From NCBI RefSeq assembly GCF_021044425.1, contig NZ_JAJNEC010000005.1:1736001-1800000 (forward strand): a DNA stretch of 64,000 bases. The letters run 5' to 3'. Positions within the stretch are counted from its first letter, which is position 1; every line of letters begins with the position of its first letter. This document shows, one piece after another, positions 25,840 through 36,002 of this stretch. Origin of the DNA: Niabella pedocola (lineage in GTDB: Bacteria; Bacteroidota; Bacteroidia; Chitinophagales; Chitinophagaceae). The notes below the pieces were generated by a model. That model saw nothing but the letters and a program-made list of their open reading frames with translations. It was not told the origin of the DNA and ran no database searches. The translations under genes and the position numbers were made by a program.

Positions 25840-26112
25840 TTACCACCGGTTAGAATAGGTGCTCTTTTCTTCTTTCGGGCGGGCTTCCATTACCTTAATG
25901 GAACGTCCGTCCTGCATGGTACCATTTAAATCTTTAATGGCTTTTGTAGCGGCAGCTTCATCCGGCATTTCTACAAAGCCAAAGCCTCTGCTCTGTTTAG
26001 TAAATTTATCGGTGATTACACGGGCGGATTCTACAGATCCGTAGGTTGCAAATAATTCAGTAAGGTCTTCAGTACTGAAACTGTACCCAAGATTGGACAC
26101 AAAAATGTTCAT
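25840..26112 (-). CDS. RRM-domain RNA-binding protein
   Basis: Protein of 90 residues that is almost entirely one RNA recognition motif. RNP2 is IFVSNLGY (residues 3-10) and RNP1 is RGFGFVEM (about residues 42-49), with the aromatic residues used to stack RNA bases. A short charged tail (ARPKEEKSTYSNRW) follows. Bacterial RRM proteins of this type are often induced by cold. It has a predicted leader of about 100 bases, which would suit post-transcriptional control. Confidence 0.95.
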   Translation of the reverse strand: MNIFVSNLGYSFSTEDLTELFATYGSVESARVITDKFTKQSRGFGFVEMPDEAAATKAIKDLNGTMQDGRSIKVMEARPKEEKSTYSNRW

Positions 26113-26222
26113 TGTTTTAATTTTAATACGGTGATAAAAGATTCGAGAAAAGGCAAAATATATAAAGCGGTAAAGCCAAAAAGCAAGTGCTTATAATAGA
26201 GCAGTGACTCAAATTAACCGTG

Positions 26223-26230
26223 CAAAGATA
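26223..26230 (-). promoter_or_regulatory. -7 promoter element of the RRM gene
   Basis: Minus-strand TATCTTTG matches TAnnTTTG exactly. It would start transcription near 26216 and leave a leader of about 100 bases before the RRM start codon, a length typical of cold-shock mRNAs. No strong -33 element is visible. Confidence 0.5.
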
Positions 26231-26361
26231 CGGATAAAGGCCCATATAGCCTCTTTTGTTTCATTTCCGGCCTTAACACGATTACGCACAGCCTGTTAGC
26301 ATACCATTTATAAACAATGGACACCATTAACAAAAATGCAACATACCTGCAAAGCAGATGA

Positions 26362-26625
26362 TTATCCTTCATAAATAATTTTTATGGAACTATGAAATAA
26401 AAAGCATATCTTCATAATACATAGGAAATCATCCTGGCTTGATTGAAAGCGTTCTGATGCTATTATATACTTTTCTCCTCTTTCTGTTTTAAGCCAAATC
26501 AATATACGTGCATGATCAGGTTTTCCGGAATGCCTGATGATAGTAGGGTTGATGCGTTTGACATAACCTGTCAAGGTTATGACCCGTATCCGGCATTCAT
26601 CAAATCCTTCAGACAGGAAAGGCAT
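26362..26625 (-). CDS. Doubtful small protein
   Basis: Frame of 87 residues. The central part (RVITLTGYVKRINPTIIRHS and ARILIWLKTERGEKYIIASE) has an alternating beta pattern that looks protein-like. The flanks do not, and no family is recognised. The surrounding 600 bases (26113-26726) are AT-rich and otherwise hold only the RRM promoter. Confidence 0.3.
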   Translation of the reverse strand: MPFLSEGFDECRIRVITLTGYVKRINPTIIRHSGKPDHARILIWLKTERGEKYIIASERFQSSQDDFLCIMKICFLFHSSIKIIYEG

Positions 26626-26726
26626 GTGGCATGCAATTCGTCGAAGTTAAAACCTACCCACTTACTGCTGTTTACTGTTTTAAAGACCGCCGGTGATGAT
26701 GATTATTAACATTTAAAAAGAATGTC

Positions 26727-27002
26727 ATGCATTTTCAAAAACAAGACCTTACACATAAACATTACAGCTGGAGCAGCAGCGAACACGTTTTTAAGGGGCA
26801 ACCCAGCAGAAGAAGCTTTGATAAAAATAACGGAGACCAGGTACTGTTCCTTATCAATTTTTATGCTTCGCTTTCCGATCGATTTACCTTACGTGAGGGA
26901 AAGATCATTGAACAAAAAATTCATTCCAGTGTTCCGGAAGAGGCTAAAAGTGAGCTATCGGTTTTCAACTGGCTCCGGTGGCATGTTTTTATCTCCGAAT
27001 AG
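26727..27002 (+). CDS. Small conserved-looking hypothetical protein
   Basis: Protein of 91 residues containing the segment FDKNNGDQVLFLINFYASLS followed by DRFTLREGKIIEQKIHSSVP, with predicted mixed helix and strand and no signal peptide. The amino-acid composition and the start ATG (MHFQKQDLTHK) look genuine. I do not recognise a named family. Another frame overlaps the same bases but has no sensible pattern. Confidence 0.55.
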   Translation: MHFQKQDLTHKHYSWSSSEHVFKGQPSRRSFDKNNGDQVLFLINFYASLSDRFTLREGKIIEQKIHSSVPEEAKSELSVFNWLRWHVFISE

Positions 27003-27169
27003 ACCGGCAACCATTACATAACAGATATGGCAGGGTTATCGATTTGAATATTGATTTCATGCTGTAGTTCAGTGAGCACCGGATTTACAGGAGAATGAGG
27101 CGTAGCCCGCGCCTGCTCAATTTGCATCCACAGCATCACATAGCCGTATACAGATTGGAATTGCCGGGA

Positions 27170-28240
27170 TCAGGCCCTGTAGCAAACCGCATTGATATTC
27201 ATTCCTGCTCCAACCGAAGCAAAAAGGATAACGTCACCTTTTGAAATGGAATGCCCATTCAGTTTATTACTTCGTATCAAATGATATAAGGTTGGGATGG
27301 TGGCTACCGAACTGTTACCCAGCCACTGAATACTCATGGGCATTACATCCCCGGGAGGAACAGCGTCATAAAGACCATAAAACCGCTTTATAATTTCTTC
27401 ATCCATTTTTTCATTGGCCTGATGAATAAGGATCTTCTTTACTTCTCCGATAGCGATGCCGCTTTTATCAAGACATGCTTTCATTGCAGCCGGCACATAC
27501 TTCAATGCGTATTCATATACCTTCCGGCCCTTCATTTTAATAAACAGGGTATTGCTTCCATTCTGCCGGTAGCTTTCACCCATGTTTATATAATCCGCCT
27601 CTTCCGTACTATGGGTTTGCGCGCAGCAACCCAGGATGCCCGCTCCTCCCGCAGTTGCAGGTTTGTATTCCATTACAACGGCGCCGGCGCCATCTGAAAA
27701 GATCATACTGTCGCGGTCCGATACATCAATCACGCGCGACAATGTTTCTGCACCGATCAGTAATACTTTTTGAGCCATACCGGCACTGAACCAGGCATGG
27801 GATTGGATAACGGCATGCAGCCACCCCGGACATCCCACCAATACATCGTAGGCAATACACTCCGGCCGGCTGATACCCAGTATATGTTTCACATTACTGG
27901 CAAGTGTAGGTACATTCTGCGATTGGGTGGTTCCGTAGGTAACATCTCCAAAATTGTGGGCAACCACGATCTGATCCAGTGTTTCAGGATCGAGGCCACT
28001 GTTGGATAGTGCCTGCCACCCGGCTGCTGCTGCCATGTCTGAGGCATTGATGTGTTCCGGAGCATAGCGCCGTTCGCTGATACCGGTAATCGCTTTAAAT
28101 TTATCAATAACAACGCCTATTTCGGTCGATAGAGGAACTCCTGACGACTCATAAAAAGCATTGTCTTTAAAATCACTATTCCTGCGTATTTCCCCGGGTA
28201 TATACGCTCCGGATCCGGTAATGACTGAAGAAAATTTCAT
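27170..28240 (-). CDS. 3-oxoacyl-ACP synthase III family protein (FabH-like)
   Basis: Ketosynthase of 356 residues with the KAS III catalytic triad: Cys in AYDVLVGCPGWLHAV, His in ILIHQANEKM and Asn in WLGNSSVATIPT. The C-terminal glycine-rich strand is VILFASVGAGMNINAV. It condenses an acyl-CoA starter with malonyl-ACP or a related acceptor. It is longer than typical FabH (about 317) and has an insertion near residues 20-55, which suggests a specialised family member. It stands alone, so the product is unknown. Confidence 0.85.
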   Translation of the reverse strand: MKFSSVITGSGAYIPGEIRRNSDFKDNAFYESSGVPLSTEIGVVIDKFKAITGISERRYAPEHINASDMAAAAGWQALSNSGLDPETLDQIVVAHNFGDVTYGTTQSQNVPTLASNVKHILGISRPECIAYDVLVGCPGWLHAVIQSHAWFSAGMAQKVLLIGAETLSRVIDVSDRDSMIFSDGAGAVVMEYKPATAGGAGILGCCAQTHSTEEADYINMGESYRQNGSNTLFIKMKGRKVYEYALKYVPAAMKACLDKSGIAIGEVKKILIHQANEKMDEEIIKRFYGLYDAVPPGDVMPMSIQWLGNSSVATIPTLYHLIRSNKLNGHSISKGDVILFASVGAGMNINAVCYRA

Positions 28241-28891
28241 TTGTTGTTGTTTTAGGTAAGCCTACACAAACCTGGGGTTACTTATGGTTGCCTTACTAAA
28301 ACAGTAGAACAATCAGTGGAGTAATTTTAACAGTTGCTGAATATACCATTTTTTTTCAACAGCTTCTGTTAAATATTGTCATGACACCATCAAATGACGG
28401 CATTTCATTGTCCGGTATTTAGGCGTTTGAAATTTGTACTGCTATAATAGCTCAACACTTTACCTTCCCTGATTATTTGCGTGATATTGGGCAACCGGAC
28501 ACAACATTCGTTTATTGATCATACCAATCCGGAAAACATTTATACCCATTCGGTTAATTGCTGCAACACACCCTATACCCATGCCTGCCGGAACAACAGG
28601 TACCACATAATCCGTCATTTAAGACCGGGCATGCATTATACCGATATGACCGGGAGTTTTAAACAAACCGGATGTGTTGGCCTCGTAGAAAGCCATTAAT
28701 TTGACAGCATTCATTACCTCTAATTTATTACCTGATGACCCGGCAATATCCTAAACGGGCAGGAAGCTGGTTAACATCAACAGTATGTTGAAAGCCGGAA
28801 GCAGGCCATTAATCTGATGAAGGAACCCGAAAGATCCTTTCTTCCGCCGCATAAAGCGCCACACCCGGCAGGCTTGTAAAAGAAACGCCGT
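28241..28891. other. Intergenic region without a supported gene
   Basis: About 650 bases between the KAS III gene and the helicase gene. A 72-residue plus-strand frame at 28481-28699 has skewed composition (many His, Asn and Cys) and no motif, so it is not called. I see no strong hairpin with a T-run. The stretch likely holds the KAS III promoter and the helicase 3' end. Confidence 0.4.
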
Positions 28892-30181
28892 TTACCGGTT
28901 TACCGGGTTGCCTTGCCGTTCCGGTTTCTTGTGCCCGTCTTTTTTTTGCCGGTTGTGAAAGTGCTTCGCCTTTCCCTGCTTCCAGTTCGGGTTCCGTTTT
29001 TCAGCGGGCGCCTGCGGTGCAGGTTTGGCCGCGATGGTTGGAGGTACGGCTGCCGCTTCGAAGGGATGGTCCTTTATAACGGGAATGGTCTTATTGATCA
29101 GTTTTTGAATATCTTTTAAATAGGGTTGCTCCTCCGCATCACAAAACGATACGGCAATACCACTGGCGCCCGCTCTGCCGGTACGGCCGATGCGGTGTAC
29201 ATAGGTTTCGGGTACATTGGGTAATTCGTAATTGATCACACAGCCCATACCATCCACATCAATACCCCTTGCTGCGATATCTGTAGCCACCAGTACGCTT
29301 ATCTTTCCTGTTTTAAAGTTTCCGAGTGCTGCCTGCCGGGCGTTTTGCGACTTGTTGCCATGTATGGCTGCCGCACTGATCCCTGCCCGGTTCAGGCCTT
29401 TAGCAATCTTATCTGCACCATACTTTGTTCTTGCAAAAACCAGCGTGGCTTCCGCAGCAAAATCCTTTAGCACGTGTAAAAGCAAAGCAGGCTTATGCGA
29501 TTTTTCTGTATGATATACCGACTGCTGTATCTTATCTACAGTTGTTGCCGGCGGGGTAATTTCTATCTTTACAGGGTGTTTCAGCAGGGAGTCAGACAGC
29601 TTTTGTACTTCCGGCGGCATCGTTGCCGAAAAAAAGATGGTCTGCCGTTCCAGCGGCAAGCGGGCCAGGATCTTTTTTACATCATGGATAAAGCCCATAT
29701 CCAGCATACGGTCAGCTTCATCCAGTACGAGGTACTGAATTTCCTTTACCAGAGGATAGCCCTGGCTGATCAGGTCGAGCAGGCGGCCGGGTGTTGCAAT
29801 TAACACATCTACCGGTTGCTGTAATGCCCTTACCTGGTTGTGTTGCGAAACCCCGCCAAAGATCACCACCTGTTTCAGTGGAAGATATTTACCATATGCC
29901 GCAAAACTTTCTGCCACCTGCAGCGCCAGTTCTCTGGTAGGCACCAGTACCAAAACCTTCGGCCGGCGGGATGATGCGTGTTTTTGACCGTACAGCAATT
30001 GCAGTAATGGCAGGGCAAAGGATGCTGTTTTACCGGTGCCCGTTTGCGCGCAGGCAAGCAGGTCTCTTTTTTGTAAAATTACCGGTATCGATTTTTCCTG
30101 TACCGGCGTGGGAGTGGTATACCCTTCATTGCTTAATGCCTTAAGAAGGGGATCAATAAGTTGTAATGTATGAAACGACAA
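28892..30181 (-). CDS. rhlE: DEAD-box RNA helicase (RhlE type)
   Basis: ATP-dependent RNA helicase of about 429 residues. Motifs in order are Q motif (GYTTPTPVQEKSI), motif I (AQTGTGKTA), Ia (PTRELALQ), GG (FGGVSQ), Ib (TPGRLLD), II (VLDEADRMLD), III (SATMP), IV-like VFARTK, V (ATDIAARGID) and VI (HRIGRTGRAG). A basic Lys/Arg/Gln-rich tail ends the protein. The start was placed at TTG 30181, giving MSFHTLQLIDPLLKAL as in RhlE homologues. ATG 30250 is an alternative. A TACCTTTG -7 element at 30330-30323 implies a leader of about 135 bases. Confidence 0.9.
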   Translation of the reverse strand: MSFHTLQLIDPLLKALSNEGYTTPTPVQEKSIPVILQKRDLLACAQTGTGKTASFALPLLQLLYGQKHASSRRPKVLVLVPTRELALQVAESFAAYGKYLPLKQVVIFGGVSQHNQVRALQQPVDVLIATPGRLLDLISQGYPLVKEIQYLVLDEADRMLDMGFIHDVKKILARLPLERQTIFFSATMPPEVQKLSDSLLKHPVKIEITPPATTVDKIQQSVYHTEKSHKPALLLHVLKDFAAEATLVFARTKYGADKIAKGLNRAGISAAAIHGNKSQNARQAALGNFKTGKISVLVATDIAARGIDVDGMGCVINYELPNVPETYVHRIGRTGRAGASGIAVSFCDAEEQPYLKDIQKLINKTIPVIKDHPFEAAAVPPTIAAKPAPQAPAEKRNPNWKQGKAKHFHNRQKKDGHKKPERQGNPVNR

Positions 30182-30452
30182 TTGAATAAAATTAAGATGA
30201 ATAAAATCAGGTAGCGTCAGCAACAAAAAATGAAGATACGATACCGGCATTACGTTAAACAGCTGCCATATTTGCACGGAGGAAGGTGCAACAAAGACAG
30301 GGCCGGAATAACATAAAGGTTGCAAAGGTACGCGGTTTCTGCTGGTTTATGGATTTTATTCTTCAAAGATGCCGGACAGTTGCTCCCCGATAGGGCTCCC
30401 CACGCCGGGCGTTTTAATAAATAACCCTACATTTGCCGGCAAAAATCAGGGC

Positions 30453-31031
30453 ATGGCAAACGAACATACGGAAAGAAGCAAAAATGGCTGCGAACTTTGT
30501 AAAAGCACCACAGGCGTAAACGCATATGAAGTAGCACCCCAAACACAAAACAACGCGGATCAAACGATCTTTATCTGCGGCAAATGTGTGGCGCAGATCG
30601 ATAAAAAGGAAGCACTGGATGCGGGGCACTGGCATTGCCTTTCTGAGTCGATGTGGAGCGAAGTACCTGCGGTACAGGTAACGGCCTGGCGGATGCTGAA
30701 CCGTCTCCGGAATGAAAGCTGGGCGGCAGAGAACCTGGACATGCTTTACCTGGATGATGAAACACTGGCATGGGCAAAGGCAACCGGCGATCATGAAGAC
30801 GACGGCACGGTTGACCTGCATAAAGACAGCAATGGTACCGTTTTGCAAAACGGAGACACCGTTGTGCTCACCAAAAGCCTGGATGTAAAAGGCTCAACGC
30901 TGAATGCTAAAATGGGTACCGTTGTAAAAAATATCCGTCTTGTAGAAGATAATACCGGGCAGATTGAAGGAAAGATCGAAGGCCAAACCATTGTGATCCT
31001 TACCAAATATCTGCGGAAGCAGGGTGGATAG
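30453..31031 (+). CDS. PhnA/YjdM-type zinc-ribbon protein
   Basis: Protein of 192 residues starting MANEHTERSKNGCELC. It has an N-terminal zinc ribbon (CELC and CGKC), a middle helical part and a C-terminal PhnA-type SH3-like domain (VLQNGDTVVLTKSLDVKGST and GTVVKNIRLVEDN, ending IEGQTIVILTKYLRKQ). The family was first called alkylphosphonate utilisation protein, but its function is not settled. The ATG at 30453 places the zinc ribbon near the N-terminus as in homologues. Confidence 0.85.
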   Translation: MANEHTERSKNGCELCKSTTGVNAYEVAPQTQNNADQTIFICGKCVAQIDKKEALDAGHWHCLSESMWSEVPAVQVTAWRMLNRLRNESWAAENLDMLYLDDETLAWAKATGDHEDDGTVDLHKDSNGTVLQNGDTVVLTKSLDVKGSTLNAKMGTVVKNIRLVEDNTGQIEGKIEGQTIVILTKYLRKQGG

Positions 31032-31148
31032 GAATGTAACGTAAGATTTCGTTGCGGCTCAATGACCCGGATCTCACCCAGGTAAGACATTCTACATTTT
31101 AAATTAGCCGTTCTGTATTTTGCATTGCTGCCACCTTCGGTGGAACCG

Positions 31149-33197
31149 CTACCGGGTGCTCCCGGTTATCTTTACATCATCCAAACTAAATGTACCGCCT
31201 GCAGCTTCGCTGTTGAAACCGTAAAAGCGAACGGTAACCGGCTTATCAAGGTTCGTAAACTCCGTTCCCATCGTTACCGTACATCCTTCATTGTCGGCTG
31301 TTGACGCATCATTTACCTGTAATACACCGGCTGGCGTAATCCGTACATTCGTATTGTCTGCAGGAACAGATACCGCCAGATTCGCCTTAAAACCATCCAG
31401 GCTGGAACGAATTACAAGCTGCCGCACGCCGGTTCCCGAGCGTCGTATGGTAAAGGTCATCCTGAAAAGGTGCATAGCAAACCCAGTGGCAGGAGCTATG
31501 GTTACCTCATAGTACCGGCCTTCATGTACAACTCCGCTGAATATGTCGGAACCATTTACCGCACCCGTGGGCCAGCCGGTAAACGAAAAACGGCCGTTTG
31601 CAGTGGAGTGATCGCCTACCCCAACGGCTTTGAACGGTGTAACCACCAGGTTGGCAGCCGCCGGCAATGGCGTAGGATCGACCGCTCCTGTTTTGTCGGA
31701 AACGCCGGCAAAGCCAAACAACAGGGTAAATGGTACAGCAGGCACAAAGCCCGAAACATCATCTGTATTCCGGATATAAAACTGTTGGGCGCCATTGAAA
31801 TTTCCTGTGTAACCGATCCAGTTTTGAGGACCAGAAGGAATCACAGCTGTGGCAAACAGGGCTTCTTCCCTGGTATACAACTCCAGGGTATCACTGCCAT
31901 CTGTAAGTGGATGGCCGCCTGAAAAAAAATCCGGCGCGGCCGCCGCCTGCACAACCCTGATCAAGGTGGCTTCAATATTTCCGGTATCCCCGGGTAAAAG
32001 CCCCAGGGCCGTGCGCACTTCCCGCAGCGTTTTTACGGCCGGTATTACCACGCGTTCCGTTGCCGCGGGGGCCGGTTTTACAAAACCCGGACTCACTTTT
32101 AGCTTTAACGATCCACGTTCATTGATCAGCGAATCCATATCTGAAAGCAGCAGCACAATAGAGTCTCCCGTACGATAGGTAACCGTACCGCCGAAGTTTA
32201 CCAACAATCCGCTTTGACCGCTTTGAAGCACCACTATGCCGGCTGCAATATTACCCGAGCCGGCATCGGAAATAACGGTGCCCCCTACTGAATACCGGCC
32301 CAGTGCCCTGTTTACGCCCTTGTACATCTGCCGCAATGCAGCAATGGTAACGAGCACCCGTTCTTCCTGCCCACAGCGCGCCTGCAAAAACTGTACATCC
32401 CCTGTATCCCGTATAAAAAGTTGCTGCGTCGCATTGAAGATGCTGTAAATGCCGGTGATCGTACCGTTTCCGGAGGGTACTTTTAATGCTGCAAAACTGG
32501 CGTAACTGCTATTGCGCAAAACCATCGATTGCTGTTCACAATTACGGATCGTAAAGTTTACGGCACTTACACCTTTTTCAGGATCTGCATATGTTTTGGA
32601 GGTATCCCGTTCTGCAAACTGGTACCCTTCCAGCCGTACCAGCATACTTTGCAAAGGATCTTTTATATTGGTTGAAAGCTCGCCAGGAGTAATCACCCGG
32701 GGCGCAACCTCATTTCCAAACGAACCTTTTACAATAAACTGGTCAAACTGTACAACGGGAATCCGTCCCAGGTTCAGATAGCCACCGTCACGCACAGAAT
32801 CCAGTCCCAGTTGAATGGCACCTCCATAATCCCCCAGCATCATGCCCTTCAGTTTCACAAAAACCCGGCGGCCAACAGGGTATGCCGTATACACGTTGTT
32901 TCCATCCAGCAACACCGGTATAGCGCCGGTTTCATCCTGTATCACAATCTGTTTATAAAAATTCCCGGAACGGTCATTAGCCGTTACAATACCGGCAATG
33001 GTAATATCATCATAGATCTTCTGAAAAATACCATATCCCTGGTAGCGTTCCTTTAATGCCCCGATGGTCATGTTTACCGGTATATCCGGATCCGCATTTA
33101 CAGCAGGAACATCAAATGTCCGGTTACAGGCTATAATCAAAATCCATATCCAAAACAGCAGTGCGCTTTTCATGAGCGCTGAAACATCGATTTTCAT
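31149..33197 (-). CDS. DUF5689 domain lipoprotein
   Basis: Protein of 682 residues with a lipoprotein signal (FWIWILIIAC). A DUF5689 domain follows: IGALKERYQGYG, then DDITIAGIVTANDRSGNFYK and OB-fold-like QIVIQDETGAIPVLLDGNN. Such modules repeat at about residues 45-270 and 285-480. The C-terminal 150 residues look like a jelly-roll carbohydrate or lamin-tail type domain. It is probably surface exposed. It lies 37 bases after a TonB receptor gene and is the likely lipoprotein partner of that receptor. The ATG 24 bases downstream (MKSALLFW) is an alternative start. Confidence 0.82.
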   Translation of the reverse strand: MKIDVSALMKSALLFWIWILIIACNRTFDVPAVNADPDIPVNMTIGALKERYQGYGIFQKIYDDITIAGIVTANDRSGNFYKQIVIQDETGAIPVLLDGNNVYTAYPVGRRVFVKLKGMMLGDYGGAIQLGLDSVRDGGYLNLGRIPVVQFDQFIVKGSFGNEVAPRVITPGELSTNIKDPLQSMLVRLEGYQFAERDTSKTYADPEKGVSAVNFTIRNCEQQSMVLRNSSYASFAALKVPSGNGTITGIYSIFNATQQLFIRDTGDVQFLQARCGQEERVLVTIAALRQMYKGVNRALGRYSVGGTVISDAGSGNIAAGIVVLQSGQSGLLVNFGGTVTYRTGDSIVLLLSDMDSLINERGSLKLKVSPGFVKPAPAATERVVIPAVKTLREVRTALGLLPGDTGNIEATLIRVVQAAAAPDFFSGGHPLTDGSDTLELYTREEALFATAVIPSGPQNWIGYTGNFNGAQQFYIRNTDDVSGFVPAVPFTLLFGFAGVSDKTGAVDPTPLPAAANLVVTPFKAVGVGDHSTANGRFSFTGWPTGAVNGSDIFSGVVHEGRYYEVTIAPATGFAMHLFRMTFTIRRSGTGVRQLVIRSSLDGFKANLAVSVPADNTNVRITPAGVLQVNDASTADNEGCTVTMGTEFTNLDKPVTVRFYGFNSEAAGGTFSLDDVKITGSTR

Positions 33198-33234
33198 GAA
33201 GTTGATTTTTTAGGTTAACAATGCCGGTGCCCCC

Positions 33235-35823
33235 TTATTTAAACCGGAGCATAACACCGGCATAATAATTCAGTCCATACGCATAATAATATTTTGGAGG
33301 GAAGGTATCCGGATCCTTGTCTTCCACATTGAACCGCAGCTGTTCAAAGCCTCCGGAACGGATATTTATATTATTCAGCAGGTTATTCATACCAATGCTA
33401 AATACCAGGTATACCGGTTTTTTATGGATGGTATATCGCAGGCGCTTAGACCAGCCGCCAAAAAGATCCAGCGTGAACTGTGCGGGAAATTTTTCCTGGA
33501 CGGTGATGCGATCAATAAGCTCCTGCATACCGGATGATGAAGGATCCGCATCTCCGATGGCCGCAACCGTTCTCCGGATAGGATTTACACTCAGCCAGGA
33601 TTGATCAAAATAATTACCGCTCAAACTAAGGAACCAGTACCGTGGCGACCGGTAAAAAAAGCCCGCACTGTAAGCATTTTGCGGAGTAGAAGGAACCCTG
33701 AAGTTTTTCAGATACACCACCTGTTCCGTTAAAAGGGCAGCATCGTTATCTACGGTAACCACGGCGTGCGGACGGCTGTTATAATAGTACCGGCCTACAG
33801 CAGCCGCACCATTAAAGCTCCATGCCGCGCTTAATTTGGCTTCCACACCGATCTCGCCGCCAAAATGAACCGTATGAATGCCACGCAATGCGTAATTGAC
33901 AAAATTCCGGTATTGGTCGTGGTAAAAGGTCATTATATCATAGGCATCTTTTATTTCGGTATAATAACCGGTAAGTCCGATCCGCATACGTGGACTGTGA
34001 TGCTTATACCCACCTTCTGCAGACCAGGCCGTTTCGCTTTTCAGCGGGTGTTGCTGCAACGCATTCCGGGTACGGGGAGCAATGAATACATTATCAAACA
34101 ATGGTGGTGTTCTAAAATATCCCCCGCTGATAAAAAAATAATTCCGGCCATCGCGTTTATACGTAAGGCCTGCCTTCCAACCGGGATCAATAAACTGCTG
34201 GCGGGCAGAAGGCCCGTATGAATCATCCGGAAAAAGTCCGTTCCGGTTAAGGCCTTTCCGGTAGAACTGCGTTTGAACAGCATGCACATTCAAAAAAGCA
34301 TCCAGCCTTTGCCCGGTAAGGGTTAGTTGTACCCATGCTGATATACGGCTCATCATCATCCGGTAATGATACCCGTATGGTTCACCCGTTTTTTTCAATT
34401 GATCGGGATGATCCAGGTCGTATTGTACCGAATAGGGATCATTGGGAAAATCCCTTTCTGCAAACTGGTTTACATTCAGCCAAAAATCACCGCCAAGCAG
34501 GTCTTTCACTTCCAGGTAGTGTTCATTTTCCTGGTGCTGGTAACCCGCTCCTGCTGCAAACCCTATCCTATCTGAATATCTTGTCCGGTAGACCGTGTTT
34601 GACATATAACGTTGCAAGGCGTTTACCCGGTTGGATAAAATATAGAGGGATCGTTTGCCGGTAACGTTTTCGCCCGGTTCACCGCCAGCATTGGGAATGG
34701 TTACGTTATTGGCCCGGTTCACCTCGTATAACTGATTCCAGTTCACCTGCAGCAGGTCCGGATCACCGGCAAGCAACGTCCGCAACGCAGCTGCTGCAGC
34801 GGGCTGTGTTTTTGCGTAGTAGCCGGGCAGGTACCTGTAATAATCCGGCCGCGGATCTGGTGCATTGTACCAGTCGAATCCCGAAAGCTTCCGTTTGCCG
34901 AATGTATAGGCCAGCGTGGTCATCCAGCTGGTTTTGGTATCGGGCTTATATTCGTATACGCCGATAAAAACGGGCTGAAATGTAGCAGTAACTGCCGCAT
35001 TCCGTTTTACACCATGCTGATATCCCCATGAGGGATTGTAAAAATGGGTACCGGCCAGGTCCATGGCTTCCTGCACACTAGCCGTTTGCCGGCCGTTTTC
35101 TGTGGGTACGCCAAAAGCAATAAGGGAAAGGAGATTCCGCGTATTCAGTCGCTTATCAGCAGCGGCATAGTAGCTCAGACTGCGGTAAAAGGTACCGGGT
35201 ATATACCCCTCCTGTGCATAGCGGGTACTGAGCATGAAACTATAGGCCCATCCCTTCTTATCAAATCCGGATCCATGCGTTAGCAAAAACCTGTGGCGGT
35301 AATTCCGGTTTGATAGGGCATACCCCACCTGTGTTTGTGCCCACTGTGCACCGGCCCGCATGTCGATATTGGTATACAACCCCAACTGGTTCGGCGCAAA
35401 ATCAGCGGCTTCCAATCCATAGGCGTTCTGGCGGGCGCGCATTACATTGGTAAGCCCGGACCATAAGCCAAATGGAACAAAGCCATTATCCAGCCCGGTA
35501 AAATCAACGCCATTCAGATAAACAGCATCTCCGTTGGTATAGCCGCGCAGCCGGAAGCGTACCGCTGAAAAATTAAAAGCAGCCGCAGATAAAAATGGAT
35601 TTCGCCCCGCAGCAAGTACCGATGAAACAATTGTGCTGCTGCCTTCATCCAGATCCGCTTCGTCTAAACTGATCACCGGCAGCTGTGCGGCTACTTCGGC
35701 CTTCAGATCTCCGGTCAGCGAATCGTTTCCCGGAATGGTATCACGGGCAGTCATAAACGGAGGGGATTGCGCATTCCCAGACAGGTACACAAACGCAAGC
35801 GTTAGCGCGATGGTGGTTTTCAT
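33235..35823 (-). CDS. TonB-dependent receptor paired with the DUF5689 lipoprotein
   Basis: Outer-membrane receptor of 862 residues with signal peptide MKTTIALTLAFVYLSGNA. The plug region lies around residues 50-160 (VSSVLAAGRNPFLSAAAFNF, RFRLRGYTNGDAVYLNGVDF). The barrel has many aromatic girdles and ends YYAGVMLRF. No carboxypeptidase-regulatory-like domain is present at the N-terminus, unlike many receptors of this phylum. It is upstream of the DUF5689 gene in the same operon. A secreted endonuclease/exonuclease/phosphatase gene lies on the other strand about 700 bases away, which suggests import of nucleic-acid-derived or phosphate-containing compounds. Confidence 0.85.
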   Translation of the reverse strand: MKTTIALTLAFVYLSGNAQSPPFMTARDTIPGNDSLTGDLKAEVAAQLPVISLDEADLDEGSSTIVSSVLAAGRNPFLSAAAFNFSAVRFRLRGYTNGDAVYLNGVDFTGLDNGFVPFGLWSGLTNVMRARQNAYGLEAADFAPNQLGLYTNIDMRAGAQWAQTQVGYALSNRNYRHRFLLTHGSGFDKKGWAYSFMLSTRYAQEGYIPGTFYRSLSYYAAADKRLNTRNLLSLIAFGVPTENGRQTASVQEAMDLAGTHFYNPSWGYQHGVKRNAAVTATFQPVFIGVYEYKPDTKTSWMTTLAYTFGKRKLSGFDWYNAPDPRPDYYRYLPGYYAKTQPAAAAALRTLLAGDPDLLQVNWNQLYEVNRANNVTIPNAGGEPGENVTGKRSLYILSNRVNALQRYMSNTVYRTRYSDRIGFAAGAGYQHQENEHYLEVKDLLGGDFWLNVNQFAERDFPNDPYSVQYDLDHPDQLKKTGEPYGYHYRMMMSRISAWVQLTLTGQRLDAFLNVHAVQTQFYRKGLNRNGLFPDDSYGPSARQQFIDPGWKAGLTYKRDGRNYFFISGGYFRTPPLFDNVFIAPRTRNALQQHPLKSETAWSAEGGYKHHSPRMRIGLTGYYTEIKDAYDIMTFYHDQYRNFVNYALRGIHTVHFGGEIGVEAKLSAAWSFNGAAAVGRYYYNSRPHAVVTVDNDAALLTEQVVYLKNFRVPSTPQNAYSAGFFYRSPRYWFLSLSGNYFDQSWLSVNPIRRTVAAIGDADPSSSGMQELIDRITVQEKFPAQFTLDLFGGWSKRLRYTIHKKPVYLVFSIGMNNLLNNINIRSGGFEQLRFNVEDKDPDTFPPKYYYAYGLNYYAGVMLRFK

Positions 35824-36002
35824 TATGCTTGTTTTTATAGGTTACCGTAAATATAAATAAAAAAACAAATATTGAAATTTTTTTATCTAAAATTCTTTTC
35901 CAATCTTCGTAACAGGAACCGGAGGCGCGTTCGTAGCGGCCACTCATCTTCATCAAAATTTTGAAGATCCAACTGTTCAAAAAACCTTTGAAAAAAACCT
36001 AT

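Noticed and set aside
28481..28699. 72-residue frame in the 28.2-28.9 kb gap
   Set aside because: Composition rich in His, Asn and Cys with no structural pattern. It looks like noncoding DNA.
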